DNA of 64,000 nt. It comes from Trichaptum fuscoviolaceum (lineage: Eukaryota > Basidiomycota > Agaricomycetes > Hymenochaetales > Trichaptaceae). The stretch's first letter is position 1. Every line of letters begins with the position of its first letter. The notes under the pieces were generated by a model. The model was not told the DNA's origin, did not search any database, and saw only the letters and a list, made by a program, of their open reading frames with translations. Location of the stretch: positions 62,001-126,000 of the forward strand of contig CAJSYZ010000003.1 of NCBI GenBank assembly GCA_910574455.1, written 5' to 3'. Shown here in pieces: positions 58,836-64,000 of this stretch. Made by a program: the position numbers and the translations under genes.

Positions 58836-60350
58836 CTGATTTCGGAAGGAGTACAAAAAGCGAATCACATCAACCTGGAGAATTGGATGCACGGAGTTTA
58901 CATCGGCCTGTAGGTCCTCGTATACGTGCTGAGAGAAGAACTGGACGACATCCACAAGAGCATTCGTGCTTGTGACACCTTGTTGTGACACCTTGCTATT
59001 GATCGCCAATGATATTCACCATTCCTTCTGAATGAACTGCTTCACTCACCTGAGCGGTTGCACCAACCGTTGCCGCCGCCGTGAGCAGATACACACTTTC
59101 ATCCTTCCTCTTCCAGATTTCTTCATCTCCCTTCTTCCTGTTGTACTCCTCTAGTCTGTTACTGATTAACGTTAAGACGACTTCGGTCGTCTCAGCCTCG
59201 AAACCTGAGGCAACGAGCGCACGGAGGACATCGGCCGCAGTTTGTCGCCACGTGGTTCCCTCCGCAGTCAACCCGCTGGACCAAGAAGACGCCGCGAAAG
59301 AAAGGTCGACTCGGACATACTCCAGAGGATCGTCCTCAAATTGCTCCATTTCGTGTTCTGCAGGTCAAGATAATATCAGTAAAAAGATGAGCGCGATGAA
59401 AGAAGAAGTTTGCGCACCTCGTAATGAGACATTGGGGACAACTACGCCATTGATCACAACCTTAATCATCTCCCTTTCCGCTAGCGTCGCCTTGTAGTTT
59501 CCTGATCGAATGACCGTGCTGAGGAAGCGTAGTCCCTGACTGACCAGCCCGTCACATGCTATCCCACATCTCTGACCTCCACCGAGATGTCCCCACAGAG
59601 CTGTGGCCGGTATGGTATTCGAAGACGAGAGGGCCTCAGGGTATCGATGCGTATAAAGCTTGGCGAGCTCGAAGAGCGAAGTTTTGATTTGGGTGAGGAA
59701 AGAGGGAGTCGAATCGTCGGGATCACTGCGCATGTTCTCGAGGTCCCAAGTAAGGAACTTGGTGAGCACTCCCTGCTCAGCACCAGAGAAAGTGGAGTTC
59801 GAGTCTGGCACATCCTGGCACGTCAAGTCGTAGAAGAAGGACAGAAGCACGACCTGAGCCTGCGCATCGCTTCAGTTCCCAATCCATTCAGAAGATTGGT
59901 GGCGGTGTGTTCGAAGATCTGGAGGAAGGTGCTCGAGAAGCGGCGAAGTTGATCATTGAGTAAAGCAAGTCCGAGCGTATTTCAGAACGCCAAGGCGCGA
60001 AGATCGAGCGGCAGTTTCGAGAACAGAGACGATTGTTGGATAATTTGCAGCTTCGGGCGAGAGTGAAGAGACGAGCTGATCGATGAGATCTAGCCACTGC
60101 TCGGGGGATTCGTACTTTGCGACAATGGACACGGCCTCCGCAACCTGCGCTTGTAATGTCTTGTCCGCTGGACTCGAAAGCGCGATCATTGCAGGGACCT
60201 GACCCTTCAGCTGCGTCTTCCCTGCGTCGGCCAAAGGCGAGTCCTCATCCTCCCATCGCCGTTTGATCGTGGTCTTGATATAGACACTGGCTTCGAGCCG
60301 CACCGAACGGTCTTGGGAGATATTGAGTATGAGTTGAAGAAGTAAAACAG
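58836..60350 (-). pseudogene. CSE1: Exportin-2 (CSE1/CAS) truncated pseudogene
   Basis: The minus strand encodes in order motifs of CSE1, the karyopherin that returns importin-alpha to the cytoplasm: LLQLILNISQDRSVRLEASV, RSIFAPWRSEIRSDLLYSMI, LLSFFYDLTCQDVPD, GLVSQGLRFLSTVIRSGNYK, EQFEDDPLEYVRVDLSF and GVTSTNALVDVV with DVIRFLYSFRNQ. These cover roughly residues 50-540 of a protein of about 960. The frame changes at about 60,010, 59,935 and 59,865 with no splice sites to explain it. The N-terminal exon is missing or unrecognisable and homology stops at an exon-intron border (58,835). Small introns are retained (for example after TVGATAQ near 59,049), so the copy arose by DNA duplication. The essential gene is presumably intact elsewhere. 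Confidence 0.8.
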
Positions 60351-62256
60351 AGAGCGAAGAAGGAATTCAGAAGCATGGGAACAGCCTGCTGTGAAAGGTA
60401 GAGCATCACATGACTGAAGCTCCTTCCCAAAAGGGTTAATTACCCATAAAGGAAATTTCACGTGACCGGATCAGTTTTCGCAGAGAATCCGGACAGTTGC
60501 GTTTTTCTAAGGTACCCAAGCGAACCCTATGGTTCGCGGGAATTAATGGTGAGTTGATATTACAGGCTCGGCTACCGTATTGTCCTACTCAGCTCTCTGA
60601 CGTGATAAGTGTCTTCATTAGCGAAAGAAAGAGCCCGCCATCGTCCCCGAGCTAACATCTTATCAACGTTGAGCTAGGAGGCCTGGATAAACTACTGTCC
60701 CTAGCTCCTAACTTCTTCTGTCTCGCCCACTTTTTTTAGCAGATCACCGCGAACTTACTTGCCGATGCTTGTTTTCCCTTTTACTTCCGCCAACCCATCC
60801 ACGACGCGTACCAAAACCTCATTCCCTACAAGCGCGCTTCGACCACCTCATTCTGTGTGTGTGGCGTCGTCTTTCGTACTGTCCCTCGCAAATTCGACCT
60901 CTTGCTCGTGTACCATCTGCTTTACGCGTCCAACCCACTGCGCTACGAAGGCGGCTGGTGCAAGTGACGTCATGGTCGACGTCCTCGAGTTGATCCCTGC
61001 CCTTTCTTCTTCTGCCTCAACTATGTAATTCGTGGACGCAATCGAGGATGTTATGGAATCAATCTAGCTCACCCTTGCCAAGAGACGTTTAGCGCAATCA
61101 CGACCGAAGAATATTACTTGCCTTTTACTCGCGCACCTTCGCGATGCTTGCGCTGATTACTCCGCTTACGCTCTCCGATCTTGCGCGACTCTTGAAAGCA
61201 ATCATCTTTCCTCGCATGCGCGTCGGCATCCTACGTCACCTCAACCCCTTGCTCGTCAAACTACCACCATACCTCGGTCCATTGAATCGGAATATGCCGC
61301 TTTCTTCAAGAATCCCATAAAAGTCGATCTCTAACGAGCTAAAGGCTTAACAGTGGGCACCATCTCTTTTCACTCCCCCTCTATCTGACTTGTTGACCTT
61401 ACTTTATCAAGCAGCATTCCTGTGGTATCCCGCATCAGCTAATGGCGTCGAGCGGGAGAATCTTGGCCAGCACTCTCAAGTAAGTAACCTTGTCCTCATC
61501 CCCGTCCCAATCTTCTGACCTTGACCTTGCCCTTCCATGTTCGGAAACCTACAAAGACCACTGGTATCCCCTGACCCAGATCTGTGCCGAACTGTCATTC
61601 ACTGGCACTTCTCGACTTCGATGGAATAACTTAGATTATCCGGCTATTCCAGTCATGTATCTAAACTCATTAATGCATTGGCATAACACCCCTTTTGAAT
61701 TCACGCTGTGCAAGAAGGTGTCGAAACAAGTGGGAACCAGCGGTTCGACTCAGGATCACAATTAGCAACTCACACGTTTTGCAGACAAAAAGTTAGTATT
61801 CAGGCCCAGTGCGAAGAAACACGTATAAAGCGGCTAATAGATGAGAAAGATGAACACTCCATGAATGACTTCGCAGAAGAAATTGTGCTGGCGGAAGAGT
61901 GTTCGGGGTATGCGCGAGTTGGAAGACTGCAAACTTAAAACTCGTTGTACGTCGAAGTAGGTGTATACAAACGGGAGTAACATACAAACCATACGCAAGG
62001 TTCAAGGGACACGTCAGATATCAATCTGAGTGGCGCCATTCAAGAACATTCGGTGGTTCAAACCTTAAATAACTTGCAATTTGAGCAAATGCCGTTACAT
62101 AACGCGAGACGACATTTAAGACATTACTATGAGCAAAGGGGGCAAAGTCCTTTGTACAGTCACTTCTACTTGGCGCCGTTCTATATGGATATGAGTTTTA
62201 GAAAATGAATCTTAATGAATCAACGACTGAACATACCCCTTCTGCAAAATCCGGCA
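60351..62256. other. Possible decayed coding sequence, unidentified
   Basis: On the plus strand, 60,765-60,970 reads FYFRQPIHDAYQNLIPYKRA and KFDLLLVYHLLYASNPLRYE before a stop, and 61,145-61,320 reads LSDLARLLKAIIFPRMRVGI then LLVKLPPYLGPLNRNMP in a different frame. Both look protein-like but are broken by stops. No family is recognised. The frame 61,490-61,765 has no motif. The rest appears non-coding. Confidence 0.3.
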
Positions 62257-64000
62257 TCACTCCCCCAGCTCTTCCTCGTTCTTGTTCTCCGACGTAGACA
62301 TGACTTCCTCGGTCTCATTCGGCACAGATGCGTCCAGGTCTATAACGGGAACGTCCGCCGGCGAACTCGGAATGGTAGGCGTGGGCTCTGGTGCTGCTGT
62401 GTTTCGTGATGAAGTCGACGGAAGGTGCTCAAGAGACGGAGGAGGATGGTCTAGCTGGCCTGATCTGTCCGCTTTGATATCCATCTGTGTCGAAGGCAAA
62501 TGTTCCGCGCCCTTGTGAAGGGAAGCGTACAGGCTTGGTTGGGGCGGAGTGGCTTCAGTGGGTGCGTTGCTGTATTGGTCTTGGTCAGCGACTTCTGATA
62601 CTAGAGGTAGAGAATCAATGTCGGCTTGCTCTACCACTTCTTCGTACTGTTGCCCCTCCTCAATTTCCCTGTGTGCTTTTTCGCGTTCATCAATCCATGC
62701 AGGTCGTACTACATCGTGGAATTTCTTCCTGAGGTCTGGGTAGCCCCATAGAAATATCCCGATAAAGTACTTTGCATCTTCTTCACTCTCCATACTAATA
62801 CATGTTACTATGTTCTTCATGTTAAGGTGGACAGGTGCTTACATCTCGGATTTCCAATCTTTAAGATTGGACATGACCCAATTGGCCGTGTCATCGTTGA
62901 AGGTTGTCAGCAGAGCTTCGCGAAACTCGTTTTCGGCGTTCTTGACAAGGTTTTCCGCTTGGGTTTCCTCTGGCCCCTCAGCTTTCTCATGTCTCTCTCT
63001 TCCAATAGATTCAATGTCGCCTTCTGTCCTTCCCAGAGGGAAACAAGTGCATATATACACCCGAACAAAATGACCGAAGTCAGAAAATGCGTTTTTTGTC
63101 ACCAGCCAGCCCTTCTTGATCGATTGTACGATGAAGCGGATGATTCTCGAAAGAAGGTACGGTTCTGGCCGAACACTACCCCAGAATAAGTCGTCGTTTA
63201 GACGCGCTACGCGGATGTCGATCCCGAATGCCCTATTACGAGATGTCAGTACAAGCTTGAGCGGTGATGGGGAGATTCTACGTACCAGAAGATGTTTCGT
63301 TGCAGATGTAAGTTCCGCTTATACTTGTCGTAGGGCCGCTTGACCATCTTCCACATCCATTTCGCTCTTGTCCTAATCCCATTCATGCCTTTCGTGATCG
63401 GCTTCATGACTGTTCTTATCCACCCAGCCCAAACGGAATCATGCTTGAGCTGATATATGAACCAAAGTACAACTGCCAGTAAGCACATCCCGTGCAGACC
63501 AGTTAGGATATTCGTTGCGAGGGAGACGAAATGTGGCTGACCAAAACTCAGTTCTGTGGCAGCCTCAGTATATTTTATGGCGTACCTGGAGAGATAGGTA
63601 CGCGAACAGGTTTAAGCCAAGGACAAAAGAAACGGCGGCAATGATTAGGAACAGCATCGGAGCTTTGTCGAACCACATGCGAATTAGCCGCGGAGGCACA
63701 CGCGAGTCATAGCTTCAAGATGCATCAGCCAACCATTGACAGGATAAAGATAGAATGAATCACGCACATTGAAGACTTCCTCCACGTCAAGCCCAGTAAG
63801 CTACTCACTCCCGAGGATACACTAAAGACCAGTGATAAGAACCAAAAGAGGTTGACGACTCCTCTCAAGGGATTAGACGGCACCGCGTCCGTCTCCGCAT
63901 ACGTGAACTGGAGTGTGGTCGCTGTCACGCTGGAGAAAAAGGTGGCGATCGTAGTTAAGTTAACATATCGCGTCGTATCCCTCTCCATCTGGTCAACAAG
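62257..64000 (-). CDS. Four-helix membrane protein, copy 2, partial (continues beyond window)
   Basis: The 3' exons are 64000 (cut)-63768, 63712-63586, 63536-63286, 63232-62843 and 62794-62257, with introns of 48-55 bp at the same codons as copy 1. Shared parts: ATFFSSVTATTLQFTYAETD, LRGVVNLFWFLSLVFSVSSG, RLIRMWFDKAPMLFLIIAAV, QLKHDSVWAGWIRTVMKP and PEPYLLSRIIRFI. The C-terminal tail differs most: here it is Pro/Ser/Glu-rich (HPPPSLEHLPSTSS, ending KNEEELGE), and in copy 1 it is Glu-rich ending in AAV. No frame break is visible, so the copy may be functional. It is a direct, same-strand duplicate of 51,718-55,918. Confidence 0.75.

Noticed and set aside
59365..59850. A stand-alone 161-residue gene
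   Set aside because: It is one internal part of the CSE1 homology, continuing in neighbouring frames on both sides; treated as part of the pseudogene.

Overview
The window looks like nuclear DNA of a mushroom-forming basidiomycete (Agaricomycetes). Genes are intron-dense with introns of about 50-60 bp, bZIP and MULE-type proteins are of basidiomycete style, and the intergenic DNA is rich in DNA transposons, MITE-like elements and decayed gene fragments. Much of it is accessory, rearranged sequence.

Region 1 (1-17,047) is dominated by one DNA transposon, 2,024-17,038 (15,015 bp). It has terminal inverted repeats made of a CATGGCC minisatellite and a perfect 9-bp target duplication (CGTATCGGG at 2,015-2,023 and 17,039-17,047). 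Its minus strand carries a 10-exon, 1,984-residue protein: RS-like repeats, GCM/WRKY-type zinc finger, MULE DDE transposase, ubiquitin-protease-like domain, PHD finger, PWWP-like segment and basic tail. A divergent 747-residue partner gene, small genes at the left end and a decayed piece of coatomer beta-prime complete the cargo. The pre-insertion site survives at about 34,408-34,425 in a duplicated copy of the flanks, which independently confirms the ends.

Region 2 (17,039-43,400) is an old inverted segmental duplication. Arm 1 reads A-B-C-D (1-2,023, 17,039-21,350, 21,430-23,834, 25,374-27,760). Arm 2, on the other strand, reads C'-D'-A'-B' (43,400 down to 30,080), a circular permutation. 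Block B carries an intact three-exon bZIP transcription-factor gene, present as two paralogues (17,887-20,172 plus, 31,264-33,579 minus), with a third decayed fragment near 49,240. A young gag-only Copia-type LTR element (23,835-25,368) with identical LTRs and a 5-bp target duplication sits in block C and is absent from C'.

Region 3 (45,300-50,400) is a nest of small elements. Five copies of the palindrome CCAGGGATACCCTGG separate the modules. Two modules are inverted copies of one another, one is filled by a mariner-type MITE at a TA site, and one contains a RecQ-like helicase fragment.

Region 4 (51,700-64,000) holds two direct copies of a multi-exon four-helix membrane-protein gene (51,718-55,918; 62,257 to beyond the window). 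Between them lie a frameshifted, truncated copy of the exportin CSE1 (58,836-60,350) and a TIR-flanked repeat (57,461-58,428). No ribosomal RNA, convincing tRNA or CRISPR array was seen.
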